Under the pieces are notes generated by a model. It saw only the letters and a list, made by a program, of their open reading frames with translations. It did no database searches and was not told where the DNA came from. Below are positions 1 to 8,381 of a stretch of DNA of 64,000 nucleotides, piece after piece. Made by a program: the position numbers and the translations under genes. Where the stretch lies: assembly GCA_019638275.1 (NCBI GenBank), contig JAHBUC010000014.1, positions 45,862-109,861 of the forward strand, in the 5' to 3' direction. The stretch's first letter is position 1; the number at the start of each line of letters is the position of its first letter. The DNA comes from Cyclobacteriaceae bacterium. GTDB taxonomy: Bacteria > Bacteroidota > Bacteroidia > Cytophagales > Cyclobacteriaceae.

Positions 1-1
1 A

Positions 2-1126
2 GGCTTCATGGCCCAGATTCGCAGGGTGCCACTCGGTGTTGCCCTTTGTATGGGACCTTTTAATTATCCATTGAATGAAACCTTCAGCACCTTGATTCCG
101 GCTTTGATTATGGGAAACACAGTGGTGTTCAAACCGGCCAAGTATGGTGTGCTGCTCATTCGTCCGTTGTTAAAGGCATTTCAGGAAAGTTTTCCGCCCG
201 GTGTGATCAACGTTATTTATGGAAAAGGCCGCGACACGGTAGGTGCGTTGATGGAGACCGGAAAGATTGATGTGTTTGCGTTTATCGGCACCAACAAAGG
301 AGCAAACGATTTGAAACGCCTCCATCCAAAACCACATCGGCTAAAATCCATTTTGGGACTGGATGCAAAAAACCCCGCCATTGTTTTACAAGATGCAGAT
401 TTGGATCAAACCGTTTCCGAATGTGTGGCAGGTTCGCTTTCGTTTAATGGACAGCGTTGTACGGCATTGAAAATTTTGTTTGTGCACAAAAGCCTGGTTA
501 ACGATTTTGTTAAACGCTTCACAACCGAGGTGGCCAAACTGAAAACCGGTATGCCGTGGGATGCTGGCGTAAGCTTAACGCCATTGCCGGAACCAGGTAA
601 AACGGATTACCTGCGCGGCTTGGTTGAAGATGCCAGGCGCAAAGGAGCGAACGTTATAAACGATCATGGTGGAGAAATCAATCAATCGTTTTTCTATCCG
701 GCCGTACTCTATCCTGTAACAGCAGATATGAATGTGTATCGCGAGGAACAATTCGGTCCGGTTATTCCAATTGTACCCTTTGAGAAAGACGAGGAGGCCA
801 TACAATATGTGGTGAACTCAAACTTCGGGCAGCAGGTGAGTATTTTCGGTAGCGATAGCAGAAGAATTGCCATGTACATAGATATGTTCACCAACCAGGT
901 TGGCCGTATTAATGTGAACACACAATGCCAGCGCGGACCGGATACTTTTCCGTTCAATGGGCGAAAGGATTCAGCAGAGGGAACATTGTCGGTGGCAGAT
1001 GCACTTCGTGTTTTTTCCATTCGAACACTGGTGGCAACAAAATCCACAGAAGGCAATAAGCAAATCATTAGCACTATTATTCGCAACCGCGAATCGGTGT
1101 TTCTAAGCACGGATTACATCATGTAA
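2..1126 (+). CDS. Aldehyde dehydrogenase, GapN-like (5' end outside window)
   Basis: This is the C-terminal three quarters of an aldehyde dehydrogenase. The frame is open to the window edge, and about 100-140 N-terminal residues of a usual 470-500 are missing, so the ATG at 8 is internal. Counting from that Met, the cofactor-binding PFNYP region is at 17-21, KPA at 42-44, the catalytic cysteine is C151 in FNGQRCTALK, EEQFGPV lies further on, and the end carries RGPDTFPF and KDSAEGT. These last motifs resemble non-phosphorylating NADP-dependent glyceraldehyde-3-phosphate dehydrogenases, which oxidise glyceraldehyde-3-phosphate directly to 3-phosphoglycerate. The usual ELGGK motif reads LGLDAKN (116-122), so the general-base glutamate is not in its normal place. 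Acylphosphatase follows after 3 bases, which suggests one transcript. The family is certain; the substrate is inferred. Confidence 0.8.
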   Translation, partial: GFMAQIRRVPLGVALCMGPFNYPLNETFSTLIPALIMGNTVVFKPAKYGVLLIRPLLKAFQESFPPGVINVIYGKGRDTVGALMETGKIDVFAFIGTNKGANDLKRLHPKPHRLKSILGLDAKNPAIVLQDADLDQTVSECVAGSLSFNGQRCTALKILFVHKSLVNDFVKRFTTEVAKLKTGMPWDAGVSLTPLPEPGKTDYLRGLVEDARRKGANVINDHGGEINQSFFYPAVLYPVTADMNVYREEQFGPVIPIVPFEKDEEAIQYVVNSNFGQQVSIFGSDSRRIAMYIDMFTNQVGRINVNTQCQRGPDTFPFNGRKDSAEGTLSVADALRVFSIRTLVATKSTEGNKQIISTIIRNRESVFLSTDYIM

Positions 1127-1129
1127 CAG

Positions 1130-1402
1130 ATGAAGCGTGTTTCCATTCTGGTAAAAGGAAAAGTGCAAGGCGTATTCTATCGGGCCTCAACGGTTACGAA
1201 AGCGCAGCAGTTGGGCGTGAAGGGGGTTGTACGAAATGAGCCGGATGGGAGCGTGTATATTGAAGCAGAAGGTGACGAGGGCAACTTAAACGAACTGATT
1301 GCCTGGTGCAGGGTTGGCCCCCCGCGTGCCCGTGTGGATGAGGTTGCAGTTGAGACACATTCAACGTTAGCAAGTTTTTCAGATTTCCGTGTTTTGCGAT
1401 AG
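1130..1402 (+). CDS. acyP: Acylphosphatase
   Basis: This small cytosolic enzyme hydrolyses carboxyl-phosphate bonds such as those of acetyl phosphate or 1,3-bisphosphoglycerate. Its 90 residues match the family's usual length. The signature GKVQGVFYR occupies 10-18 with the phosphate-binding R18, and the second signature GVVRNEPDGSV carries the catalytic asparagine N36. It starts 3 bases after the GapN-like dehydrogenase stop. A link is tempting because 1,3-bisphosphoglycerate is an acyl phosphate next to the GapN substrate, but this is inference from adjacency only. Confidence 0.93.
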   Translation: MKRVSILVKGKVQGVFYRASTVTKAQQLGVKGVVRNEPDGSVYIEAEGDEGNLNELIAWCRVGPPRARVDEVAVETHSTLASFSDFRVLR

Positions 1403-1436
1403 CTTCCTTGGTAATCCCATAGAATTTATTTCTTAA

Positions 1437-1461
1437 CTATGTGTTCTATGTTTCTATGTGG
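1437..1461. repeat. Three short CTATGT repeats
   Basis: The 93-base gap between acyP and the RNase gene holds three copies of CTATGT, starting at 1437, 1446 and 1454, within an AT-rich stretch. No hairpin or promoter box is evident. It may be a decayed intergenic repeat of no function. Confidence 0.4.
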
Positions 1462-1495
1462 TTATATTATCACTTCCAAAACCTGTTGGTAAATC

Positions 1496-2893
1496 ATGGA
1501 TGTTCGAGTAAAATTTCTTGGAGCTGCAGAAAGTGTAACAGGCTCACGCTACCTGGTAGATGCCGGTGACTTTCGGTTTTTATTTGATTGCGGATTGTTT
1601 CAGGGCTTGAAAGATCTGCGGCTGCGCAACTGGGAAGAATTTCCGGTTGATCCGACAACCATTCAATGCGTAGTGCTTAGTCACGCGCACATTGATCACA
1701 TTGGCTATTTACCCAAGCTTGTGAAAGAAGGATTTGATGGCCCCATTTATTGTACGCATCCTACAGCCGATTTAGCCGAGCTCATGCTGCTCGACTCAGC
1801 CAAATTACAGGAAGAAGAAGCTGAGTTTGCGGAGAAGAAGGGGTATTCAAAACATGAACACCCAAAGCCTTTGTACACGGTGGAGGATGCAAACGCTGTT
1901 TTTCCTTTGCTGAAATCATATGGTTATGGTGAGCGTATCCGTATTCACGATAAAGTTGAAATTATTTATCATGATGCAGGGCATTTGCTGGGATCGGCAA
2001 TAACTGAGGTATTTATTACCGGAGATTCGCAAACCAAAAAATTGGTTTTTTCCGGTGACATCGGCCGAGAAACCAGCGCCATGTTGCACCCACCAACTGC
2101 CATTACAGAAGCGGATGTGTTGTTTGTGGAGTCCACTTACGGAAATAAGGAGAATCCGTATGATGATCCAACGGATGATTTTACACGCATTGCCAACGAA
2201 ACGTTTGATCGGGGAGGGGTGCTGCTTATTCCGGCTTTTGCGGTAGGTCGTACACAAGGTATTCTGTACTACCTGCGTCAACTGATGAAAGAAGATAAAA
2301 TTATGGATGTGCCGGTTTATGTGGATAGCCCAATGGCGATTTCTGCTACGTACTTGTTTTTCAAGCATCCGAAATTTTTGAAGAAGGAATTTAACCTTCA
2401 CGAATTTGTTAAGGAGGCCGAAACCAACATGTTGGTGTTTGTTCGTTCCAACGAACACTCCAAAACGTTGAACGAGATCAAGAAGAATGCCATCATCATT
2501 TCGTCAAGTGGCATGCTTACAGGTGGGCGCATCCTGCATCACCTATACCACCGGTTAAAACGTGCGCAAGACACGGTATTGTTGGCTGGCTTTCAGGCCG
2601 AAGGTACGCGGGGCAGGCGTTTGCTCGATGGAGAAAAAACAATAAAAATTTTTGGTGAAGATGTTCTGGTGAAATGCAAGCTGGAATACATCAGCTCCAT
2701 GAGTGGCCATGCCGATAAGGGCGAGTTGTTTCGGTGGCTGAAGAATTTTAAGGACAGTCCGAAGATTACGTTTACCACCCACGGTGAAGGAACGGACCTT
2801 CATGCATATGCAAAAAACATCCGGGAAACTTTTGGTTGGAATGTGACTGTGCCCAAATACCTGGAGAGCTTTGAGGTGTTTCAGGGGATTTAG
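1496..2893 (+). CDS. Metallo-beta-lactamase/beta-CASP RNase (CPSF73-like)
   Basis: This predicted zinc-dependent ribonuclease belongs to the YSH1/CPSF73-like metallo-beta-lactamase family. The zinc motif HAHIDH is at 63-68, followed by the DAGHLLGSA histidine motif and the FSGDIG aspartate motif. A beta-CASP region follows (residues about 245-370), and the C-terminal core returns with SGHADKGEL and a THGEG motif. The length of 465 residues is normal for bacterial members. Such proteins cleave RNA, some acting as 5'-exonucleases or endonucleases; the target here is unknown. No signal peptide is seen, so it is cytosolic. It is convergent with the next gene, with only 3 bases between stops. Confidence 0.9.
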   Translation: MDVRVKFLGAAESVTGSRYLVDAGDFRFLFDCGLFQGLKDLRLRNWEEFPVDPTTIQCVVLSHAHIDHIGYLPKLVKEGFDGPIYCTHPTADLAELMLLDSAKLQEEEAEFAEKKGYSKHEHPKPLYTVEDANAVFPLLKSYGYGERIRIHDKVEIIYHDAGHLLGSAITEVFITGDSQTKKLVFSGDIGRETSAMLHPPTAITEADVLFVESTYGNKENPYDDPTDDFTRIANETFDRGGVLLIPAFAVGRTQGILYYLRQLMKEDKIMDVPVYVDSPMAISATYLFFKHPKFLKKEFNLHEFVKEAETNMLVFVRSNEHSKTLNEIKKNAIIISSSGMLTGGRILHHLYHRLKRAQDTVLLAGFQAEGTRGRRLLDGEKTIKIFGEDVLVKCKLEYISSMSGHADKGELFRWLKNFKDSPKITFTTHGEGTDLHAYAKNIRETFGWNVTVPKYLESFEVFQGI

Positions 2894-2896
2894 AGC

Positions 2897-3397
2897 TTAC
2901 GCACTTTTAACAATTCCCTTTTGCGGATGAATCTTCACTTCAAAAGACTGGGTGGCAAACGTGGTTAGTCGGTTGCCTATAAACTGGGCTTCGGCTTCGT
3001 GTGGGTAAAATACCGTGAGTTCCAGCACCCCCATAATGAAATTTTTGTGCTGCGAAAACTGCTTCACCCATTGTTTGAAAGCGTCTGTCCACTCCCGGCA
3101 ATAGCGGTCGTAGGGTTCTTCGCCTGTGAAGATAAACTCCAGCTGATTATCATGGTAATGGCGGAACCGGAAAATGCCCGCGAGGGTAATGTAAAAATCC
3201 TTGAGTTTGCTGAAATCGTTGGTTTGGTGTTGCTGAATCCGGTTTACGGTTTCATCCACCAGTCCCAACGGGTTGTGCTGCAGCATGTACTGCACTTTTA
3301 CGTAATCTACCAGGTATTCAAGCAGGGAATCTGCCAGCGACAGTTGTGCCTGTTCGAGAACATAATTCTTGTCTAACGGAAAGAATTTGCGCACCAC
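2897..3397 (-). CDS. Conserved-looking hypothetical protein, 166 aa
   Basis: I do not recognise this protein. It has no signal peptide or membrane segment and is rich in aromatic and charged residues. The N-terminal half looks helical (about 15-75), and the second half alternates helix and strand, ending in a strand-like stretch with basic residues. It contains one unpaired cysteine in RYCREW. It is convergent with the RNase gene, with a 3-base gap. Upstream, on the 3424-3515 side, lies a palindromic repeat that could carry its promoter or the terminator of the next gene. A cytosolic protein of unknown function is the safest call. Confidence 0.6.
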   Translation of the reverse strand: MVRKFFPLDKNYVLEQAQLSLADSLLEYLVDYVKVQYMLQHNPLGLVDETVNRIQQHQTNDFSKLKDFYITLAGIFRFRHYHDNQLEFIFTGEEPYDRYCREWTDAFKQWVKQFSQHKNFIMGVLELTVFYPHEAEAQFIGNRLTTFATQSFEVKIHPQKGIVKSA

Positions 3398-3423
3398 GGG
3401 CGTAAAGGTTTCACAAAGATAGT

Positions 3424-3515
3424 TAATTCAACGTTCAAAATTCAACATTTAATATTTCTGAACATTAACAACATTGAATACTGAATTTTGAACCTGAACC
3501 TTTGAATCTTGATTA
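3424..3515. repeat. Palindromic intergenic repeat, copy 1
   Basis: GTTCAAAATTCA at 3433-3444 is exactly complementary to TGAATTTTGAAC at 3482-3493, giving a 12-base inverted repeat with a 37-base loop. The element shares the words GTTCAAAATTCAA and TGAACATTAA with the sequence at 52701-52765. Both copies lie between two minus-strand genes, just 3' of the upstream one. It may form a cruciform or RNA hairpin and may help end transcription. It resembles a small non-autonomous or REP-like repeat. Confidence 0.6.
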
Positions 3516-3528
3516 GGAGTAAAAAAAG

Positions 3529-4080
3529 TTAATTATAGTTTTTTGTGGCAAGCCTCCAGCCGAACAATTCCTTGATCCATAGGTGGGTATATTTACGGGC
3601 AACCTGAGTATTCACATGGCGGTTATCCTGAACTTGTACCGCGTACTCTATTCCTGAAACATAGACATGATCACCAGTAATCAATATTTTCTCTATTCTC
3701 CGATGTAACGAGAGATAATGGGGAAGAGGGTTTTGGTTATGGTGTACTTTGTTGTGTGACTCATCAAGTGAAAAATCCTGAAGCCAGATGTTTTTCAACG
3801 CGCTGGTATCTCTTTTAACCAAGGCCTTGATCTCTCCTGATTCAGCCTTGGCCAGTTGTTCTTCCATTGGGGTTAGTGCCAGGTTGAAAGTTTCAACTAA
3901 AACCTCGTCTATGCTAATCCATCTTTTTTGCTTGTTGTGAGAGAAGTTGAGTAGGCCGGTTGTGGTAATAGGTTTAGGTGAAATCACGATTGGTTGATGT
4001 GTTTCTAGGTCTTGACCGGACAGCTGCAAGGCTAAAAATGATACGGTTAATGCAATTATTAAGGTGAGCGAATTCAACAT
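3529..4080 (-). CDS. Secreted DUF4440/SnoaL-like protein
   Basis: This is a probable exported protein with an NTF2-like (DUF4440) fold. I chose the ATG at 4080 because it opens directly onto a hydrophobic signal peptide (NSLTLIIALTVSFLALQ); starting at 4119 would add 13 polar residues in front of it. The mature part contains the typical pattern of a helix with E-x-Q-x-x-x-A-x-A (about 65-75), then LVKRDTSALKNIW, and ends with repeated strands finishing in HLWIKELFGWRLATKNYN, the usual W-R-L close of the family. There is no lipobox. Such proteins bind small ligands or have unknown roles; no substrate can be inferred. It is a minus-strand single gene beside a decayed small lipoprotein. Confidence 0.65.
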   Translation of the reverse strand: MLNSLTLIIALTVSFLALQLSGQDLETHQPIVISPKPITTTGLLNFSHNKQKRWISIDEVLVETFNLALTPMEEQLAKAESGEIKALVKRDTSALKNIWLQDFSLDESHNKVHHNQNPLPHYLSLHRRIEKILITGDHVYVSGIEYAVQVQDNRHVNTQVARKYTHLWIKELFGWRLATKNYN

Positions 4081-4157
4081 AATCGTCAGGTTTGGCGTGT
4101 CTGCTGGTAAAACGTCCATTTCATAGGTTATGGTGTGTCGATTAGGTTACAATATGT

Positions 4158-4262
4158 TTAGACTCTTTGATTAAACTCGTTATCAAATGGATTGAAATTA
4201 TCGTTGACAGGTCCGCATCAGACTGCAAACAACACGAGTAATATCATTGCAACCATTCTCAT
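4158..4262 (-). pseudogene. Tiny lipoprotein relic with in-frame TGA
   Basis: Directly after the stop of the glutamate-synthase-like gene (TAG immediately followed by ATG), one frame reads MRMVAMILLVLFAV, then TGA, then CGPVNDNFNP and nine more residues to a TAA at 4158-4160. Without the TGA (4220-4218) it would be a 34-residue lipoprotein with a hydrophobic signal and a cysteine just after the stop. The stop sits at the -1 position of the lipobox, where Gly, Ala or Ser is normal, and a single change (GGA or TCA) would restore it. It is read as a decayed or mis-sequenced gene. Chance occurrence is possible given the short length. Confidence 0.4.
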
Positions 4263-5852
4263 CTACGTCCCAAAACTCTCCGCCTTTGCCTGATTTAAAT
4301 AAGAATCAAACTCAATCGGTGAGTCGGCCTGGTCCAATAAACAGCCTTCCGGAATAGGCGGATAGATTTCTGCATAGGTTTTTACCATGTTCATAAATAC
4401 CCTGCGGTACACGTGTGTGCGGTTAATTTTAGCGGGGCTGTCTAAACCGGTGGAGGAGAGTAGTTCGACTAAACTATCCACCGTGTGCTTGTGGAAATTC
4501 GCTACACGCGCTTTCTTGTCTTCTACTACCAACCCTTTGGCGAAGTAAGGATCTTGTGTGGCCACACCCACAGGGCAGGTGTTCTTGTTGCACTCCAATG
4601 CCTGTATGCAACCGAGGGCCATCATCATGGCGCGGGCACAGTTGGCAAAGTCGGCACCGAGGGCCATGGCGCGGAAGATGTGGAAGCCGGAGAGAATTTT
4701 TCCGGAGCAATCCAGTTTAATATGTTCACGAATACCGAAGCCGCGCAGGGCATCATCGGCAAAAGCAACGGCATCCAGTAATGGCATGCCCACAAAGTTG
4801 GTAAACTCCGGTGGTGCTGCACCGGTTCCGCCTTCGCCACCATCAATGGTAATAAAATCAGGGTAGGTATTGAGTTGAACCATCGCTTTGCAAATGCCAA
4901 GGAATTCACTCTTTCTACCGATGCAAAGTTTGAAGCCAATTGGTTTACCACCTGAAAGTTCTCGCAGTTGCTTTACAAACTCAATCAATCCAATGGGTGT
5001 GCTGAACGCACTATGAAATGGTGGAGAAAAGACAGTAGTGCCAGGCGTAACTCCACGTATGGCAGCAATCTCCGGAGTGTTTTTCTTGGCCGGTAGAATT
5101 CCGCCATGTCCCGGTTTCGCGCCTTGCGAAAGTTTTATCTCGATCATTTTTACTTCCGGCCGTGTAGCGTTTTTCTGAAACGCCTCCGGAGAAAAATTCC
5201 CTTCAGCATCGCGTGCACCGAAATAACCGGTACCAATTTGCCAAATGAGGTCGCCACCATATTTGAGGTGATGCGGACTAATCCCTCCTTCACCTGTATT
5301 GTGTGCAAAGCCGCCAATCTTGGCGCCAGCATTTAAGGCTTCAACCGCATTGCCGCTTAAGGAGCCAAAGCTCATGGCGGAAACATTAAGTATGCTGGAG
5401 GAGTAGGGTTGTTTGCAATCTTTGTTGCCTACCAGTACCCGAGGGCTGTGGTCTAGCTTGTGATGATCTAACGGGGTAACGGAGTGCGTAATCCATTCGT
5501 ACCCTTCTGCATAAACATCCAGTTGTGTTCCAAACGGAACGGTGTCTAATTGTTTTTTGGCGCGTTGATAAATAACGGAGCGATCAATACGATTGATAGG
5601 TGCGCCATCCGTGTCCGACTCTACAAAGTATTGTTGAATTTTTGGACGCAAATCTTCAAAGACGTACCGCAAACGACCGGCTAATGGAAAGTTTCTTTTT
5701 AAGGATTGCCGGGTTTGTATCATGTCCTGAACGCCCATAAAAATAATCGGGCCCACCAGTGCAAAGGCCCAAAGCGCGTAAATCCAGTAATATGCCCATA
5801 CCAGAACAAGTGCAGTTACAACAAGGGAACTTAGGATGAAGATTTTTCTCAT
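4263..5852 (-). CDS. Membrane-anchored FMN-binding glutamate synthase family protein
   Basis: This 529-residue protein corresponds only to the FMN/synthase domain of glutamate synthase; the glutaminase and GXGXG domains of full GltB (about 1500 aa) are absent. Residues 4-40 form one or two membrane segments, and the rest should face the cytosol. Visible family features are SMSFGSLSGNAVEALN, NTGEGG, KPGHGG, the FMN-region motif ITIDGGEGGTGAAP, and the cysteine cluster GCIQALECNKNTCP that in GltB binds a [3Fe-4S] cluster. GltB-type domains carry 2-oxoglutarate and FMN. The true reaction of stand-alone members is not established; methylamine-glutamate-type or other FMN-dependent amino transfer is possible. 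No gltD or glutaminase gene is nearby. A small lipoprotein relic follows directly. Confidence 0.85.
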   Translation of the reverse strand: MRKIFILSSLVVTALVLVWAYYWIYALWAFALVGPIIFMGVQDMIQTRQSLKRNFPLAGRLRYVFEDLRPKIQQYFVESDTDGAPINRIDRSVIYQRAKKQLDTVPFGTQLDVYAEGYEWITHSVTPLDHHKLDHSPRVLVGNKDCKQPYSSSILNVSAMSFGSLSGNAVEALNAGAKIGGFAHNTGEGGISPHHLKYGGDLIWQIGTGYFGARDAEGNFSPEAFQKNATRPEVKMIEIKLSQGAKPGHGGILPAKKNTPEIAAIRGVTPGTTVFSPPFHSAFSTPIGLIEFVKQLRELSGGKPIGFKLCIGRKSEFLGICKAMVQLNTYPDFITIDGGEGGTGAAPPEFTNFVGMPLLDAVAFADDALRGFGIREHIKLDCSGKILSGFHIFRAMALGADFANCARAMMMALGCIQALECNKNTCPVGVATQDPYFAKGLVVEDKKARVANFHKHTVDSLVELLSSTGLDSPAKINRTHVYRRVFMNMVKTYAEIYPPIPEGCLLDQADSPIEFDSYLNQAKAESFGT

Positions 5853-5948
5853 AGGGTTATGGTTTCAGGATAAGCAAGAAACAAGTTAACGGGTACATAG
5901 GAAAAGCGCAAGCCAGGCACTATCTTTAAATGAGCAAACCCGGTATTT

Positions 5949-6398
5949 ATGACGAAACGAATCGTAATCGGAGTAGTACTGTTGATCATCGTTATCCAGT
6001 TGCTCCAGCCAACCAAAAACAAATCGGAAGGAATTTCTGAAAACGACATCTCAAATGTTTACGCACTACCGGACGGATTGCATAACATGTTGGTGCAGAA
6101 GTGTTACGATTGTCACAGCAACAACACGAACTATCCGTGGTATGTACACATTCAGCCGATAGGCTGGTGGCTGGCATCGCATGTGAAGGAAGGAAAGGAA
6201 CATTTGAATTTCTCCGAGTTTAAAACGTATGATAAAGGAAGGGCTGACCATAAACTGGAAGAACTTGTAGAAGTGTTAGAGGAAGGAGAGATGCCGCTCA
6301 AAAGTTATCTACTCATGCATGGTGATGCGAAAGTAACAACGGAGGAAACACAGCTGATAAAAACCTGGGTGAAATCAGTTGGTGTAGTTGTTGAATAA
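5949..6398 (+). CDS. Haem-binding domain protein, mono-haem c-type
   Basis: This is a periplasmic, membrane-tethered protein with one c-type haem motif, CYDCH (C52, C55, H56), preceded by an N-terminal membrane segment (about 4-20). The region after the motif (NYPWYVHIQPIGWWL, then HLNFSEF and LEELVEVLEEGEMP) matches the Haem_bd domain common in Bacteroidota, where a downstream Met (MPLKSYLLMH) may be the sixth ligand. The length of 149 aa is usual. It probably takes part in electron transfer or haem handling. It is divergent from the glutamate-synthase-like gene across 96 bases that include TATCTTTA (5921-5928), a near match to a -7 box. Confidence 0.85.
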   Translation: MTKRIVIGVVLLIIVIQLLQPTKNKSEGISENDISNVYALPDGLHNMLVQKCYDCHSNNTNYPWYVHIQPIGWWLASHVKEGKEHLNFSEFKTYDKGRADHKLEELVEVLEEGEMPLKSYLLMHGDAKVTTEETQLIKTWVKSVGVVVE

Positions 6399-6485
6399 TA
6401 TTCTTGACGGTTTGGCTTGATTGCGTACGATTTTAAAAATTTTAGTTTGATAGCAACTTACCCCCCTTCGCCTGCGCGATCGGTG

Positions 6486-8318
6486 TCAGTTGTACCGGAT
6501 AAACTCCGGGGCCTTTGCAAAACCAAAGCTGTATTTGATTTGTAAATTGGAAGACAGTGAAATTCGAAAATGTGACAAGTCTTCCGTTACCCGCGGGAAG
6601 TAATACAGCTTAAGCTCAATCGTTCCGAATACCAGGTTTTCGTTTCGCGTGCGAAGACCAGCGCCAATTGCGCCATATGCTTTTTGCCGAAATAGGGGTT
6701 TGTCTTTAGGTGCGATAACAGACATCTCAGCAAACGTTAAGGGAGCAAACCGGAATCCTAAAATGGACAAAGGTGTAAACACCACTGTTTGACTATATAG
6801 CGAAAGTCGGTTGGTGCCCAATAAGCTATCCGCCCGAAAGCCATCCAACCCAAAATTACTACGAATGGTTAGCGGGGTATTGATCTGCTGATTTAGAATG
6901 AAGGTGTAACTGATTCTTAGGTATTGCCGGATTTTCAGTTGCTTGTATTCTATTAACCGGCTAAACAACGATGCGGATGCGAGTAACGTTACATCTTCCA
7001 GGTTTCCATTTCCCAGGAAACCCTCGGCTTGCAATTTGTATTCGTGAAAATCTCCATTTTTTCGAACCAACGTTTTGTCAAACTCGGCACCTACATAGGG
7101 TCTGATCAATTTGAATTGCCGTACACTTCCCCCGGTTAGCGTCAGGTACTTTCCGTAAGGAACATCTTCCGTTCGCCCAAAGCCATAGATGTACCGTGAT
7201 TTGTAAAAATTCTGATTAAAAAAAGTTATCGACCCTAATACAAATGACTTGTTGTTGTAAAGCGGATTCTCTATTTCAATTGTTTGTAAGGGTTGCTCTG
7301 TAAAATGTTGCTGTGAATACCGAAGTGCTATAAAATGACGATTTCGGTTTGCGATGCGGTTGTTAACACCAATGTTGTAACCGACCCAAAAATCCTGAAT
7401 GTTATAGGTATAGTTACGAAATGTTGTATCGGCTTTTTGAAATGCGTTAACCGACCAGTTACGGCTCAACTCAACACCACCAGCCATGCGTGTGTAGGGC
7501 GATACCAACGGACGATCAAGTCTTACATAAAAAGCATATTCATCTTCTGGTCCGAGACTTGAACCGTTATTGATTTGAGTATACGAAACGGTTGCATTGA
7601 TCAGGCTTCCTTCCATGCTGTTTTTGGCATAGAGAAACTGATACCCAAATTGCGGTGAACGATCAGCATTGTAGATGCCGTTGAATTGTACACGCTGCCC
7701 GCGCCCATCAATGTTTATATCGTAAAGCCCATATCGATAGGTATCGAACGAACGTGGTGTGAAGCTGCCGCCTAATCCAAACACGTCACGGGTAATGATA
7801 TAAAGATCAACTGAGTCAGCGCTTCCGTTGGCTGGCTGTGCCAGTATGCGCGCATCGAGAATAAAATCAAGATCGCGCAGGTAGCGTTCATTGTCGGCAA
7901 TTTTGTAAGGATTTAGAGGCTGATTGCGGTATACAAACAAATTGTTGCGAATGGTTTTTTCGCGTGTGTTCTGGTGCAGGCTGTTCGCGAACCGCCCGAT
8001 GCAGTGAACGAATTTTTTACTGGCCGTGTCGTAAATGCTACGTTCAAAACCAATATGGTCGATAATGATGTTACGAATGATTTTTCCTTCAAACTGCAGA
8101 AACGGTTCTTCGCTCTTCTTTTTTTGTGTGGTATCCTGCGAGGTGGTAATGCTGCTGATGGCTTTTCTGCGTACTTCTTCCAATCGTTCCCGTGTCGATT
8201 TACGTCCGTTCTTTTCCTGCCCGAAAGCTGGATTAAAAAACACGCATAGCATAAATCCAAGAGCCAGTCTGCATGCCCACATAATTTGCAAACTGCATGG
8301 AATAGAAAATATATGCAA
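6486..8318 (-). CDS. Probable outer-membrane beta-barrel protein (BamA/TamA-like)
   Basis: This is likely an outer-membrane protein. The N-terminus has a signal peptide ending near FNPAFGQ; an ATG at 8282 (MWACRLALGF) would give a cleaner signal than the one at 8318. After a charged linker with KKK, residues about 70-170 form a strand-helix unit resembling a POTRA domain (EGKIIRNIIIDH, then NEPYKIADNERYLRDLDF-like order with LYIITRDVFGLGG). The remainder is an array of alternating-residue strands with many aromatic residues, typical of a 16-strand barrel, and ends in a strand. It could take part in outer-membrane assembly or export, but the Omp85 signature is not certain. It is transcribed towards the haem protein. 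Confidence 0.55.
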   Translation of the reverse strand: MHIFSIPCSLQIMWACRLALGFMLCVFFNPAFGQEKNGRKSTRERLEEVRRKAISSITTSQDTTQKKKSEEPFLQFEGKIIRNIIIDHIGFERSIYDTASKKFVHCIGRFANSLHQNTREKTIRNNLFVYRNQPLNPYKIADNERYLRDLDFILDARILAQPANGSADSVDLYIITRDVFGLGGSFTPRSFDTYRYGLYDINIDGRGQRVQFNGIYNADRSPQFGYQFLYAKNSMEGSLINATVSYTQINNGSSLGPEDEYAFYVRLDRPLVSPYTRMAGGVELSRNWSVNAFQKADTTFRNYTYNIQDFWVGYNIGVNNRIANRNRHFIALRYSQQHFTEQPLQTIEIENPLYNNKSFVLGSITFFNQNFYKSRYIYGFGRTEDVPYGKYLTLTGGSVRQFKLIRPYVGAEFDKTLVRKNGDFHEYKLQAEGFLGNGNLEDVTLLASASLFSRLIEYKQLKIRQYLRISYTFILNQQINTPLTIRSNFGLDGFRADSLLGTNRLSLYSQTVVFTPLSILGFRFAPLTFAEMSVIAPKDKPLFRQKAYGAIGAGLRTRNENLVFGTIELKLYYFPRVTEDLSHFRISLSSNLQIKYSFGFAKAPEFIRYN

Positions 8319-8381
8319 GTGTACTCAGCTAGGGAGATCGCGGGTGAGGGTCAAAAGTCAGTTCGACCAGAAGTTGACAAC

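Noticed and set aside
1916..2458. A 180-residue open frame on the minus strand inside the RNase gene
   Set aside because: It is an antisense shadow; the plus-strand frame has the full set of beta-lactamase motifs and the shadow shows no family pattern.
4218..4220. TGA as a selenocysteine codon in the tiny lipoprotein frame
   Set aside because: No SECIS-like hairpin is evident after it and the residue would be in a signal peptide; a nonsense mutation or sequencing error is simpler.
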